From a virus: a stretch of DNA of 51,645 nt. Position 1 is the first letter of the stretch. Each line of letters opens with the position of its first letter. Below the pieces are notes generated by a model. The model was given only the letters and a program-made list of their open reading frames with translations, ran no database searches and had not been told where the DNA came from. Position numbers and translations under genes: made by a program. Location: IMG/VR virus record IMGVR_UViG_3300044825_002834, positions 1-51,645 of that record. One strand, written 5' to 3'. This document shows positions 21,735 to 29,107 of this stretch, one piece after another.

Positions 21735-21828
21735 GAGTAGAGAGTATCATTTTAATTCCAATAAAAATACCAAAACCTGCTAAAAATAGCAGCCCAAGTA
21801 ATTGAAGATCAGTTAGTGGTTGGTGCAT
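21727..21828 (-). CDS. 33-residue membrane microprotein
   Basis: Encodes 33 aa with one hydrophobic helix (residues 9-28, LQLLGLLFLAGFGIFIGIKM). It overlaps the gene before it by 20 nt and the gene after it by 8 nt, as expected in a packed cassette. Phages often carry such one-helix proteins, but a chance frame cannot be excluded. Confidence 0.5.
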   Translation of the reverse strand: MHQPLTDLQLLGLLFLAGFGIFIGIKMILSTHE

Positions 21829-22009
21829 CGGAGTTTTGCACTCGTTGTTGAAAAATCAAAAGCAATAGTTTTAATTGTTCTGTTGTGCAGTTGCATATTA
21901 CGTCTTCGCCCGTCTCAACATTAAAGCCAATCACTAAATATTTGTCAAAAATAGAGCCAAGATGAGCTTCTGCTAGAGCTTTTGCGGTTTCAACTTTACT
22001 CTTGTCCAT
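21809..22009 (-). CDS. Small hypothetical phage protein
   Basis: Encodes 66 aa from the ATG at 22009, preferred over the TTG at 22021. Short helix, strands with Cys pair (DVICNCTTEQ) and a Leu-rich helix (LKLLLLIFQQRV). Overlaps the upstream gene by 14 nt. Unknown function. Confidence 0.65.
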   Translation of the reverse strand: MDKSKVETAKALAEAHLGSIFDKYLVIGFNVETGEDVICNCTTEQLKLLLLIFQQRVQNSDAPTTN

Positions 22010-22184
22010 AAAAGATTTCAAAAGTGTCTTTGTTGAGTTGGCGGGAGTCTTCTAGCTGTTCTGACAATTCGCGCAAACGATCTGCTGCTTCTAGCAAGCA
22101 AGAGTTAACAATGCCGTCTTCTGTTTCAATATCTTGCGCCAAGACTCTAAGAGCAGCGATCAAAGTTTGTGTTGATGATTTCAT
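21996..22184 (-). CDS. Small helical phage protein
   Basis: Encodes 62 aa, nearly all helix (ALRVLAQDIETEDGIVNSCL ... ADRLRELSEQLED). A TTGACA (22219-22224 region) stands upstream but the -10 position (TAACCT) is poor. Leads a four-gene overlapping cassette toward tRNA-Tyr. Function unknown. Confidence 0.65.
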   Translation of the reverse strand: MKSSTQTLIAALRVLAQDIETEDGIVNSCLLEAADRLRELSEQLEDSRQLNKDTFEIFYGQE

Positions 22185-22221
22185 ATTTCTTAAAAAAGGT
22201 TACATGGGCAAGGAACTTTTG

Positions 22222-22740
22222 TCAACAGAAATCTGGTTTACAAATATAAACGTCATTAAAACTCTTTTCAAATATTTTGTGCAAGATTTCTTCTATAATG
22301 TTCCAATCAGCACCACCCAAACCGCAGCCGATTTTATATGGAATGTAAATGTCTGTTAAATCAATAGGCACTTTTTCATAGCCAATTCCACAAAAATGAA
22401 TCGTTTCTTTGTCATTACCGTGAAAATTCGTACTAGCAATACTCTTAAAGCCTGCAATGAGAGCAGAGTATTCTGTTTGTCTTTCTCTGGTGCCAACATT
22501 GTTCTGACCAAACAGATTTGCTACAACAACATTATGCGCCACATTCACTTCAAAAACGCTGCCTAGCAGCATAATGGGCAGCTTTTGACGTTTCACATGA
22601 GCACGGTATTCTTCTGCATTCTTGGGCCATTTGCGAGCAATTGCGCCTGCTAATCCACCTACTGCTCCAATGCAATTGACAGAGTGAACAATCACTCCTT
22701 TGTCAACTGTCAGAATGTCTTTATTAATTGTTGTGATCAT
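22222..22740 (-). CDS. Macro domain protein (ADP-ribose binding/processing)
   Basis: Encodes 172 aa. VHSVNCIGAVGGLAGAIARK is the macro-domain loop with the N and G-rich nucleotide-contact motif; VANLFGQN and a C-terminal IGCGLGGADW, the second phosphate-binding loop, follow. Such domains bind or hydrolyse ADP-ribose derivatives. In phages they may counter NAD+-based or ADP-ribosylation defences. The ATG overlaps the upstream stop (ATGA). The reaction here is inferred. Confidence 0.88.
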   Translation of the reverse strand: MITTINKDILTVDKGVIVHSVNCIGAVGGLAGAIARKWPKNAEEYRAHVKRQKLPIMLLGSVFEVNVAHNVVVANLFGQNNVGTRERQTEYSALIAGFKSIASTNFHGNDKETIHFCGIGYEKVPIDLTDIYIPYKIGCGLGGADWNIIEEILHKIFEKSFNDVYICKPDFC

Positions 22741-23231
22741 TCTTTACTATAGAGTTTGTCCCATTCTTTGTCAACTGCATTTAATGCGTTTATTGCAACT
22801 TTATTATCATCAAAATCTGCAAGTTCTCCTAAAGCCTTACGCATAATCTCCCATTGGTTGAGAGTGCATTCATAGTCTTTTAAATTGATTTCGCCGTATT
22901 TGCATTTGACTGCTTGGCAGTTGATTGGAGAGCAGCAGCCAGTTTCACCACAACTGCCGCAAGTTTTGCAGTAGTCAGAATCTTCTGGATAATTGTCAGG
23001 GTCACAAATTAGTGGTCTGACTTGATTATCGTCAGCAATTTCCGCAACAATGTCTGTTTCAAGAAAGAAACAAGTTTCTTCATCAAGGGGAATTTTAAAT
23101 CCATAGGTAAAAGTATCGCCGTTTTCACCGCAAAAGCCATTAACATCACCCGTGCATACGCCTTCACCAACATAAGACCCCCAATGGCCTTTGAAATTGA
23201 TCATGTATTTTTTGTCTTTGATTGGAATCAT
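22737..23231 (-). CDS. Cys-rich hypothetical protein
   Basis: Encodes 164 aa. A strand-rich N-terminal part (residues 1-75, GHWGSYVGEGVC) precedes a Cys cluster at about 88-111 (CKTCGSCGETGCCSPINC), enough for a zinc or Fe-S site, then a helical C-terminus. Overlaps the macro-domain gene by 4 nt, so the two proteins are co-produced. Function unknown. Confidence 0.7.
   Translation of the reverse strand: MIPIKDKKYMINFKGHWGSYVGEGVCTGDVNGFCGENGDTFTYGFKIPLDEETCFFLETDIVAEIADDNQVRPLICDPDNYPEDSDYCKTCGSCGETGCCSPINCQAVKCKYGEINLKDYECTLNQWEIMRKALGELADFDDNKVAINALNAVDKEWDKLYSKE
22746..22774 (-). promoter_or_regulatory. Possible sigma-70-type promoter within a gene
   Basis: TTGACA (22769-22774), 17 bp, TATAGT (22746-22751), 5 nt before the ATG of the macro gene. 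It lies inside the coding end of the upstream gene and has a spacer one base longer than the others. Confidence 0.5.
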
Positions 23232-23234
23232 AAT

Positions 23235-23399
23235 TTAAAATGGGCATTTATTTTCACTGCATGATTTGAGTAAGTTTAAGACGCTCACGATAAACAAGCT
23301 CATACCTCCTACCATATAAATTTTCTCCCACCATGCCATAGGTGGTGGAACATAGTCTTCATCTTCATCATTTGGTCCGTTTGGAAATCCTTCAAACAT
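23235..23399 (-). CDS. 54-residue single-pass membrane protein
   Basis: Encodes 54 aa. An acidic, Pro-containing N-terminus (NDEDEDYVPPP) is followed by WWEKIY and a hydrophobic segment at residues 28-44 (MVGGMSLFIVSVLNLL). Gaps of 3 and 6 nt to its neighbours fit an operon. Function unknown. Confidence 0.65.
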   Translation of the reverse strand: MFEGFPNGPNDEDEDYVPPPMAWWEKIYMVGGMSLFIVSVLNLLKSCSENKCPF

Positions 23400-23405
23400 A
23401 ATTTT

Positions 23406-23678
23406 TTATTCTTTAATGGGCCATTCAAACATAGAGAGATGAAAGAAATGATCGCCCTCAATTTCTTCCAACCATACCGCACACCACGAAGAGTAAACTT
23501 CACAATTTCGAACTGTATAGATTTTTCCAACCTCTAAATTGTCTTTGGCAAATTGAATGACATTGACATGGTGTGGATAGAACATTCCATCAGCACCTTT
23601 GAATTTCGCTTTGTCGCCAATATGGGGCCATTCCCATTCACGACTTTTGCATCGTTCTTTGAACTGTTCTTCGTTCAT
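23406..23678 (-). CDS. Hypothetical phage protein
   Basis: Encodes 90 aa, aromatic and His-rich, with KAKFKGADGMFYPH and GKIYTVRNCEVY strands that look like a small beta-barrel of SH3 type. Overlaps the 47-aa membrane gene by 4 nt. No family recognised. Confidence 0.65.
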   Translation of the reverse strand: MNEEQFKERCKSREWEWPHIGDKAKFKGADGMFYPHHVNVIQFAKDNLEVGKIYTVRNCEVYSSWCAVWLEEIEGDHFFHLSMFEWPIKE

Positions 23679-23818
23679 CTACCAAAAGGGTTAAAATTTG
23701 CTGCTGCATAAAGCAGCAAGGCAAAGGCAAGTCCAACTGCTGTAGAAAATCCACCCCAATATTGGCCAGAAAAAAGCCAATCAGGAATTTCAAGTGTGAG
23801 TGCTAGTAATGTGTTCAT
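23675..23818 (-). CDS. 47-residue membrane protein
   Basis: Encodes 47 aa. The N-terminus is amphipathic (LLALTLEIPDWLFSG) and residues 22-40 form a membrane helix (GGFSTAVGLAFALLLYAAA). TGA overlaps the next ATG. A phage membrane-active role is possible; nothing specific can be said. Confidence 0.6.
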   Translation of the reverse strand: MNTLLALTLEIPDWLFSGQYWGGFSTAVGLAFALLLYAAANFNPFGR

Positions 23819-23821
23819 AAA

Positions 23822-24118
23822 TCAATAACTGTCTTCGTGTTCATCAAGCCTGAATTTGTATTGCTCAATTTGAGATTCCAAAAAGCTCATGTAACCGCGA
23901 AGATTTTCAATGGCTTTTTTATGTTGCCAAATTTCTTTGTCTTTGTCTTCTAAAAATCTTTCGAGGTTTTTGATTTGAAGTTCTGTGATGCGTTGCCCAC
24001 GATGAGCAGCAAATGCTTCTTTGGTGATCGTGTCAACGTCAGTACACCAAGTGCGTTGCTTATCTGAATATTCAGAGAGTGCTTTGAATACAATGTCTTC
24101 TACGTCTTTGTTTTTCAT
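23822..24118 (-). CDS. Coiled-coil phage protein
   Basis: Encodes 98 aa; residues 45-95 form a charged coiled coil (ELQIKNLERFLEDKDKEIW ...). A TTGACT stands 16 bp before GCTAAT, but that -10 abuts the ATG directly, so I do not count it as a promoter. Lies 3 nt from each neighbouring cassette gene. Function unknown. Confidence 0.65.
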   Translation of the reverse strand: MKNKDVEDIVFKALSEYSDKQRTWCTDVDTITKEAFAAHRGQRITELQIKNLERFLEDKDKEIWQHKKAIENLRGYMSFLESQIEQYKFRLDEHEDSY

Positions 24119-24119
24119 A

Positions 24120-24323
24120 TTAGCAGTATGTTTTTGGTCGAGTCAATGTCTCTGCATTGAATTTCATTTCAGGCTCTTTATTTTTGCTGCGATCAGGGGT
24201 TCTCTTTTCAAACAGCAAGGCCAAGTGATCTTTGATGATTTGAGTCTGTTGTTTGTCAATTGTTTCTGCATTGGTAATTTCAAGGAATCCATGCAGCCAT
24301 ATTGCGAATTGTTCGTAGTTCAT
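24120..24323 (-). CDS. Small conserved phage protein
   Basis: Encodes 67 aa. YEQFAIWLHGFLEI ... IKDHLALLFEK resembles a small family recurrent in phages (a WLxGFL helix and IKDHL motif), function unknown. Sits 9 nt after the stop of the 24333-24731 gene. Confidence 0.75.
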   Translation of the reverse strand: MNYEQFAIWLHGFLEITNAETIDKQQTQIIKDHLALLFEKRTPDRSKNKEPEMKFNAETLTRPKTYC

Positions 24324-24332
24324 AAATTTATT

Positions 24333-24731
24333 TCATTTCTTTTCACCAATTAAGGCTTTGACAATCTTTTCGGCGTTTTCTTGAAAGGATGGGAAGAAGA
24401 TTGTGCTGAATTCTTTCCCATGTCGAGAGATGAACCATTCCCAATCTTTGCGAGCTTGTTCACTCAAAGGAATGCCTTCTTTGGGCTTGGCTTCACTAGC
24501 ATCACGAATGATTGCTACAAGCTCATCTTCTTTGTCCTTGGCAGCAGCAATGATTTCTGCATTGTGCGGATAAACAATGGAGCGAATAGTCTTACTGTTT
24601 GGCTCAACTTTAACAAGCCACCAGCCATTCGTCAATCCGTCATGAGCATAAGGGTCATTGTGCTCAACGTATTTTTTGCCGACTTTTTTATAGAGTTGAG
24701 TTTTGTTAGCAATGCGAGTGAGAGAGTTCAT
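24333..24731 (-). CDS. Conserved phage protein
   Basis: Encodes 132 aa. Strands in the first half (GWWLVKVEPNSKTIRSIVYP) and a helical second half (KDWEWFISRHGKEFSTIFFP). The pattern seems familiar from uncharacterised phage proteins. Overlaps the upstream gene by 4 nt. No catalytic motif visible. Confidence 0.7.
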   Translation of the reverse strand: MNSLTRIANKTQLYKKVGKKYVEHNDPYAHDGLTNGWWLVKVEPNSKTIRSIVYPHNAEIIAAAKDKEDELVAIIRDASEAKPKEGIPLSEQARKDWEWFISRHGKEFSTIFFPSFQENAEKIVKALIGEKK

Positions 24732-25156
24732 TGTAGTAATTGTTTTAGTTCACTAACGATGTCTTCTAGTTTGCTCATTTTACCCTTTTGCATGTAAAAG
24801 TCAAGCTCATTTTCGACATAATTATATCCCTCTTCAAACTCTTTTAGGTCAGCTTCGTAAGAAGAGATTAGTTCTTGGAGGCGAGTTTGGAGTTTTTGGT
24901 TTTCTTTCATGAATTTTGACATGCGATTTGCGCGGTCTTTGAGGTCTGGACGCTGAATTAAAATGCTTTTTAATTTTACCTGATTGTCGTGGTTGGCTTT
25001 CCACTGTTTGATTTCTTTGTTGAGAGCGTTCATGGTTTCTCGCGAACAAACATCAGCAATGCACCAATTGTCACTCCAACCCTGCATTTTAGCGTAGTTA
25101 GAAACAGTGAGCGCAGCTTCCCACACATCATTTGGAATGGCGAAATCTTCAATCAT
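24728..25156 (-). CDS. Helical/coiled-coil phage protein
   Basis: Encodes 142 aa from the ATG at 25156, chosen because it overlaps the preceding stop by 8 nt while upstream ATGs lie deep in that gene. Mostly helical, with a coiled coil from about residue 60 to 115. Function unknown. Confidence 0.65.
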   Translation of the reverse strand: MIEDFAIPNDVWEAALTVSNYAKMQGWSDNWCIADVCSRETMNALNKEIKQWKANHDNQVKLKSILIQRPDLKDRANRMSKFMKENQKLQTRLQELISSYEADLKEFEEGYNYVENELDFYMQKGKMSKLEDIVSELKQLLQ

Positions 25157-25550
25157 AAAAGTCTTTAAATGGCACAATGCAAACGCTGTATGCGTGTTTG
25201 TGTGGCAAAATGGCAGCGACACCACTTAGTTCATCACTTTCTTCTTTACTTTCTGGAATCAGATAAAGTTCTAGTGAGTCTTCGGGGAAATCAATTTTGC
25301 TTCGCTCGTCGAAATAAGTTTCAGGTGTTTCAATTGTGAAACCCTGAGCCATTCCATGCTCGCAAAGCTCATCTTCAATATGAGAAGTGCTGCAATTATA
25401 ATCAACGCAAAGATACTTATGGTTTTCGCTGGAAAACCTAATAGTCCATTGGCTCTTTTTGTTCTTGACAACCTCCAAATTCTTCAAAAGAATTGGAAGT
25501 TCAAGATTGGGTTTGCGAATATGAGTGTGGTGTTCAATATGTGTTTTCAT
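25149..25550 (-). CDS. Hypothetical phage protein
   Basis: Encodes 133 aa from the ATG at 25550. A His-rich N-terminus (THIEHHTHIRK) is followed by a strand-rich domain with several Cys (YLCVDYNCSTSHIEDELCEH), possibly metal-binding. Acidic C-terminal half. Overlaps its neighbours at both ends. Confidence 0.65.
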   Translation of the reverse strand: MKTHIEHHTHIRKPNLELPILLKNLEVVKNKKSQWTIRFSSENHKYLCVDYNCSTSHIEDELCEHGMAQGFTIETPETYFDERSKIDFPEDSLELYLIPESKEESDELSGVAAILPHKHAYSVCIVPFKDFYD

Positions 25551-25656
25551 TGATTTGTTTCCATAGTTTTTCTTCTTCTGGAGATAGGTCCACTGAGCGT
25601 TTACCGTCAAAAGACCAGCCATAGGCTGTACAGCCTTCTGTTTTAATGATTTTCAT
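25534..25656 (-). CDS. 40-residue hypothetical protein
   Basis: Encodes 40 aa (TEGCTAYGWSFDGKRSVDLS ...), with coding-like composition. Overlaps the preceding gene by 14 nt and the next by 17 nt. The longer frame start at 25737 would overlap the 25643-25867 gene extensively and is not preferred. Confidence 0.55.
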   Translation of the reverse strand: MKIIKTEGCTAYGWSFDGKRSVDLSPEEEKLWKQINENTY

Positions 25657-25867
25657 GGCAGAATTTATATGCTTTTTTATACTCGTCTTCTGTGAGAAGA
25701 TCGTCCGAATTATATTCGCGGAAACCACTAAAGTCAAGAATTAAATGACCAAAATGTTTTTGCCACTCTTTCATGGTTTTTCTCTTGACAAAGATTTTTT
25801 CATAGTTGTCCCAATAAGAGGGAAGATTTGCGCCTTTGCGGAGTTTATCGCCTTTGCCTGCTGACAT
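25643..25867 (-). CDS. Small conserved phage protein (GKGDK type)
   Basis: Encodes 74 aa. MSAGKGDKLRKG plus NYEKIF is a pattern shared by many small phage proteins whose N-terminus is Gly/Lys-rich and possibly nucleic-acid-binding. The C-terminal part is helical. Follows the 25877-26482 gene after 9 nt. Function unknown. Confidence 0.75.
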   Translation of the reverse strand: MSAGKGDKLRKGANLPSYWDNYEKIFVKRKTMKEWQKHFGHLILDFSGFREYNSDDLLTEDEYKKAYKFCHENH

Positions 25868-25876
25868 TGTTTTTTT

Positions 25877-26482
25877 TTATTTTTGTTTAGCTATTTTATA
25901 GCCTTTGTATGGCTCTTGCTCAAGCAGCTTTGGAGAGAGTGTTCGCAACCAACCTCCCCTAATGCAGAGAGCGCCCTCTTCTCCACTAGCTTCACAAGTT
26001 TTACTGCAAAGATATTCTGCCATGTGAACCATGCCTTCAACTTGCTTGTCGCCACCTGTGTAATAAAAGCGTAACGAAGCATATTTTTCTTTGATTTGTT
26101 CTATCTTTACAGCAGGTGGGTATATTTTAATCCATTTTGCGTGTTTTAATGCATTGGCCGAAAGCTTGTGTAGAAAATTATAAAATGGTTTATTTAACTC
26201 GTAACCGTTCAGTTTTGGAAAGAGGTTAATGATTTTATAGTGAATTTTTTTAAGCAAGAAATGCGGAACGCGCCAAAGATAATATTTCTTTGACAGGATT
26301 TCCTGACCTTGGCGATATGTAAGAGTGGTGTAATCCACGATTGCGCCACAAAGACTATCCACGGTTTTTTCCCAGCCTTGAGGAACCCAAATCCCACAAG
26401 GGCATTCTAGTTCTCCAAGTTCGTTCTTGGAAAACAAACTTGGATATTTATTCATGAGACGCATTTCAAAATCCTCTTCCAT
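25877..26482 (-). CDS. Conserved phage protein with Cys cluster
   Basis: Encodes 201 aa. Residues 25-45 hold CPCGIWVPQGW. The C-terminal half has EKYASLRFYYTGGD and MVHMAEYLCSKTCEASGEEG ... GGWLRTL, a pattern I know from a broad family of uncharacterised phage proteins with a zinc-binding-type Cys set. The ATG at 26482 is one base before the stop of the upstream gene. Function unknown. Confidence 0.75.
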   Translation of the reverse strand: MEEDFEMRLMNKYPSLFSKNELGELECPCGIWVPQGWEKTVDSLCGAIVDYTTLTYRQGQEILSKKYYLWRVPHFLLKKIHYKIINLFPKLNGYELNKPFYNFLHKLSANALKHAKWIKIYPPAVKIEQIKEKYASLRFYYTGGDKQVEGMVHMAEYLCSKTCEASGEEGALCIRGGWLRTLSPKLLEQEPYKGYKIAKQK

Positions 26483-26483
26483 A

Positions 26484-27044
26484 TTAGAATTTGAATGAAA
26501 TTCGTTGTATGAGATTGCCAAAATTAATAATCTTGCGTGAGAGCTTGATTAAAAATTGCCCAAAAACCCTCTGCACTTTGCCTCGAAAAGTTTTGCCGAA
26601 TGCAATTGATTCTGCTAACCTTTTTTGGAATTGTTTTTCTCGCTCAATTCTGATTGCTGCATCCGTTTCCTCATATCCTACCAGTGAGGCTTTTTGCAAA
26701 AACCCATCAATAAATACAAACTGAATTTCAATCCAAATATCAACCTCTTCCGAATTAAGCGCGTCATAAGCTTGAATGGTGCAAGTTTTATTGCACGGTT
26801 TCTTTTCTTTGGAAATTGGTTCCATGAAACCGCCAAAAGGACCGTTCTCTTCAACCCATTGGGCTTCAATGTGTTCTGCAAAAAGACGGCCTTCTTCAAT
26901 AAAGAAGTTTTTTAAGGCGCAGTCAAAGTCTTTGGTTTGAAAGGTGACTTCTTCTTGTCTCAAGAGTCGCAGATATTTATCAACTTCTGGCGCAATTCCT
27001 TGGATAACTGACTTGTTAAAAATGATATTGTCAAAAAGGCCCAT
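26484..27044 (-). CDS. Conserved phage protein
   Basis: Encodes 186 aa. The N-terminal MGLFDNIIF and the long charged strand region (EVDIWIEIQFVFIDGFL) have a familiar uncharacterised-phage look. The C-terminus is basic and amphipathic, possibly membrane- or nucleic-acid-associated. It lies 4 nt after the 27049-27255 gene. Confidence 0.7.
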   Translation of the reverse strand: MGLFDNIIFNKSVIQGIAPEVDKYLRLLRQEEVTFQTKDFDCALKNFFIEEGRLFAEHIEAQWVEENGPFGGFMEPISKEKKPCNKTCTIQAYDALNSEEVDIWIEIQFVFIDGFLQKASLVGYEETDAAIRIEREKQFQKRLAESIAFGKTFRGKVQRVFGQFLIKLSRKIINFGNLIQRISFKF

Positions 27045-27048
27045 TTTA

Positions 27049-27255
27049 TTAGTTCATGTTTGGTTCTCTGAAAAGTTTTTCAATCTCTTCGATGCCTGCA
27101 AGAATGGCTTCATTACTCATTGCAATGCGACCATAATAAATGCGCAAGCAAGGATTATGAAATTGCTCATAGTATTCTTTCTTTTTGCGCATGATTAGCA
27201 AGTCAGTTTGCAGTTGCGCAATTTGGTCATTTAACATTTCTTCGTTCATAATCAT
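27049..27255 (-). CDS. Small helical phage protein
   Basis: Encodes 68 aa, helical, with an acidic C-terminus (GIEEIEKLFREP). Its ATG at 27255 overlaps the TGA of the 28-residue membrane protein (ATGA); an ATG at 27249 is the alternative. Function unknown. Confidence 0.65.
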   Translation of the reverse strand: MIMNEEMLNDQIAQLQTDLLIMRKKKEYYEQFHNPCLRIYYGRIAMSNEAILAGIEEIEKLFREPNMN

Positions 27256-27338
27256 CGTTTAAAAAAGCTCTCAAATAGTTCTGTATCACTTGAAAAAGCA
27301 GCAATCATTGCTAATACAAAAATAAAAAATAGTGTCAT
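27252..27338 (-). CDS. 28-residue membrane microprotein with its own promoter
   Basis: Encodes 28 aa: MTLFFIFVLAMIAAF is a hydrophobic helix, followed by an acidic/aromatic tail. The promoter -10 ends 9 nt before the ATG, and its TGA overlaps the next ATG. This is strong context for a frame so short. It could be a membrane-active peptide or a leader for the downstream genes. Confidence 0.65.
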   Translation of the reverse strand: MTLFFIFVLAMIAAFSSDTELFESFFKR

Positions 27339-27347
27339 GTGAGCAAC

Positions 27348-27375
27348 ACTATAACCCCAAAGGTTCAGTTGTCAA
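27348..27375 (-). promoter_or_regulatory. Leaderless sigma-70-type promoter
   Basis: TTGACA (27370-27375), 16 bp, TATAGT (27348-27353), then 9 nt to the ATG at 27338. Its -35 overlaps the last codons of the oxygenase gene. Drives the long cassette 27338 to about 24100 or beyond. Confidence 0.83.
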
Positions 27376-28184
27376 GAAAGATTTTGGTAAGGTTTTTCGC
27401 GAAACCATTTTGTCAGAATGAATTTTTCTCCTTCTTCAACTGGCATTCCCCAATGCTTTGATTCGGGAATATTTGAACCTTCTCTAGTATTTTGCCAAAG
27501 AATCATTGTGCCAGTTTCGGGCTTTGTTTCCAAGTCTATCTCTGTGAATCTAGTGTGACCTCCTTTGGGAGTGTCATTCAAGTAAACCATTGCTGTCCAA
27601 GTGCGGTTGCCGTGTCGCTCTAACTGTTTTTTTTGATCGTCGCTAAGGGGAAAGAAAGAATCAAAATGAGGTTTGAACTGTTCGCCAACTTTGTAGTATT
27701 GGCCTTGAACTTGCTCGCTGTATTGCTCTGGAATGCCAACAATGTTTAAAATTGCATCTTCAATCTCAGCAATTGTGGGGTCAGAATTGCGAAACAAATG
27801 AGCAGTAGAGCTTGTGCGAAAGTCGGAAATCTTATTCCCGCCATTATCATAGTCAATCACAGAAGACTTTTGACAGCGATTCTTGATGATTTCAATGGCG
27901 CGAGAGCACTGGTCCTGTGTCAAAGCGTTCTTGATTTTAAAGATGTTTAATTTATCAGAGAGTTTTTCTGCGCCAAATTTATCAGTCAAATCTTCAATTT
28001 TAACAGGTGGAGAAATGCCTTCAACCTTTTTTAAAATGTCTGGCATACAAAATTCTTGAATGATTAGGCTTTCATCAAAGCCTTTGTCAAGCAAAATCTG
28101 TGCCAATTCTCTCTTAGATGAACCCCTTTTTACGTTGTCCCAAATCCAAAATTTCCAAGAATCGTCAAAACTGGTCTTTTTCAT
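27372..28184 (-). CDS. 2-oxoglutarate-Fe(II) oxygenase (prolyl 4-hydroxylase-like)
   Basis: Encodes 270 aa from the ATG at 28184. The C-terminal 190 residues form a P4Hc domain: FKPHFDSF gives the iron-binding His173 and Asp175, SKHWGMP gives His244, and the Lys of FILTKW (about 254) is placed to bind 2-oxoglutarate. The N-terminal 90 residues are a separate helical module. It probably hydroxylates a protein residue or nucleotide; phage targets are unknown. Its ATG and the ATG of the divergent gene overlap as CATG. Confidence 0.85.
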   Translation of the reverse strand: MKKTSFDDSWKFWIWDNVKRGSSKRELAQILLDKGFDESLIIQEFCMPDILKKVEGISPPVKIEDLTDKFGAEKLSDKLNIFKIKNALTQDQCSRAIEIIKNRCQKSSVIDYDNGGNKISDFRTSSTAHLFRNSDPTIAEIEDAILNIVGIPEQYSEQVQGQYYKVGEQFKPHFDSFFPLSDDQKKQLERHGNRTWTAMVYLNDTPKGGHTRFTEIDLETKPETGTMILWQNTREGSNIPESKHWGMPVEEGEKFILTKWFREKPYQNLS

Positions 28185-28884
28185 GCAAGAAGTACGGCTC
28201 CAAGGTGTAAATATTTCTGTGAAAATAGACAGGAAAGCTCGCGCCATCTTAAACTCTTTTCCCAAAGATGTGCAGGACTATTTTCAAGAAATCAACGAAA
28301 AGTGCGCAAAACACGGAGTCAAGTTTAGAGTTTCCAGCGGTTCTGTTGTTTATTCTGGAGGCGGAAGTTGTGGCGGTTTCTTCTCTGATTCTCCCAAGGA
28401 ACTAGCTATTGCAGTAAATAAACCTTTAAAATGGGTCATTGCCACTCTTGTTCACGAAGATTCCCACTTTGATCAGTGGCTAAACCGTCAGTCTATATGG
28501 CACAATCAGAAAGTTTCGCGCAATTTTAATAGCTTTTTTGATTGGTTGCTCAAGATTAAAAACATTAAAAATCCCACAGAAACAGCCAAACATGTGATTG
28601 CTCTTGAGTCTGACTGTGAGAGACGGTCCATCAAAAAAATAAAAAGGAGATGGTCGCACATTATTTCGCCCGAAACTTATGCTCAGTCTGCTAATGCTTA
28701 CATGTTTTCCTACTTGTATATGGCGCAATCGCGCAAGTGGATTTCTGAAACTATAGAGATTAAAAACAAATGCTTCTATAGGAATTTCCCGCAAAAAATC
28801 CTTAGTAAGTTTGAAAACTTATCAGAAGAGTATTTTGAGCTTTTTCAGCGCTATGACAAAAAATGCAAGAGCGGCTCAAAATAG
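28183..28884 (+). CDS. Putative HExxH zinc metallopeptidase
   Basis: Encodes 233 aa. VHEDSH (His91-Glu92-x2-His95) is an HExxH zinc site, and ALESDCE around residue 142 may supply the third ligand in gluzincin style. GGGSCGGFFSD precedes it. No signal peptide or known prodomain. The plus-strand ATG overlaps the minus-strand ATG of the oxygenase. A peptidase acting in assembly, lysis or defence is inferred from the motif alone. Confidence 0.65.
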   Translation: MQEVRLQGVNISVKIDRKARAILNSFPKDVQDYFQEINEKCAKHGVKFRVSSGSVVYSGGGSCGGFFSDSPKELAIAVNKPLKWVIATLVHEDSHFDQWLNRQSIWHNQKVSRNFNSFFDWLLKIKNIKNPTETAKHVIALESDCERRSIKKIKRRWSHIISPETYAQSANAYMFSYLYMAQSRKWISETIEIKNKCFYRNFPQKILSKFENLSEEYFELFQRYDKKCKSGSK

Positions 28885-28893
28885 AGCCGCTCT
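28868..28893. terminator. Perfect 10-bp hairpin, likely transcription end
   Basis: AGAGCGGCTC - AAAATA - GAGCCGCTCT, overlapping the stop of the metallopeptidase gene and facing the convergent holin-like gene. There is no poly-T tail, so it may act as a structural end rather than a classic rho-independent terminator. Confidence 0.65.
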
Positions 28894-28926
28894 GCGTCCT
28901 ATAAACCGAAGTCTATAAGAGGGGTA

Positions 28927-29106
28927 TTATTTATCCTTGGCTTTGCCAACATTGAGAGCGAGCCAATCCACAATCTTGTAGAGCTTGCCTGCCCAAGTGT
29001 CGTCTTTCGGAGTTGGAGTCAAAGCTGCAATTGCAGCAAAGGCCGCAATCGTGGCTGTAACTGCATGAAAGATGTCAAGTTGATGAGTGATAATCCAATT
29101 AATCAT
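28927..29106 (-). CDS. Candidate holin (59 aa, one membrane helix)
   Basis: Encodes 59 aa. Residues 13-29 (FHAVTATIAAFAAIAAL) are Ala-rich and hydrophobic; PTPKDDTWAGKLYKIVDWLAL resembles the soluble tail of small phage proteins often annotated as holin-like. The late-type AGTGTA motif is exactly 9 nt before the ATG, consistent with lysis at the end of infection. Holin activity is inferred from size, topology and expression signal, not from a specific motif. Confidence 0.6.
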   Translation of the reverse strand: MINWIITHQLDIFHAVTATIAAFAAIAALTPTPKDDTWAGKLYKIVDWLALNVGKAKDK

Positions 29107-29107
29107 A

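Noticed and set aside
24119-24146. TTGACT-N16-GCTAAT upstream of 24118
   Set aside because: The -10 would touch the ATG, so transcription would start inside the gene; not counted as a promoter.
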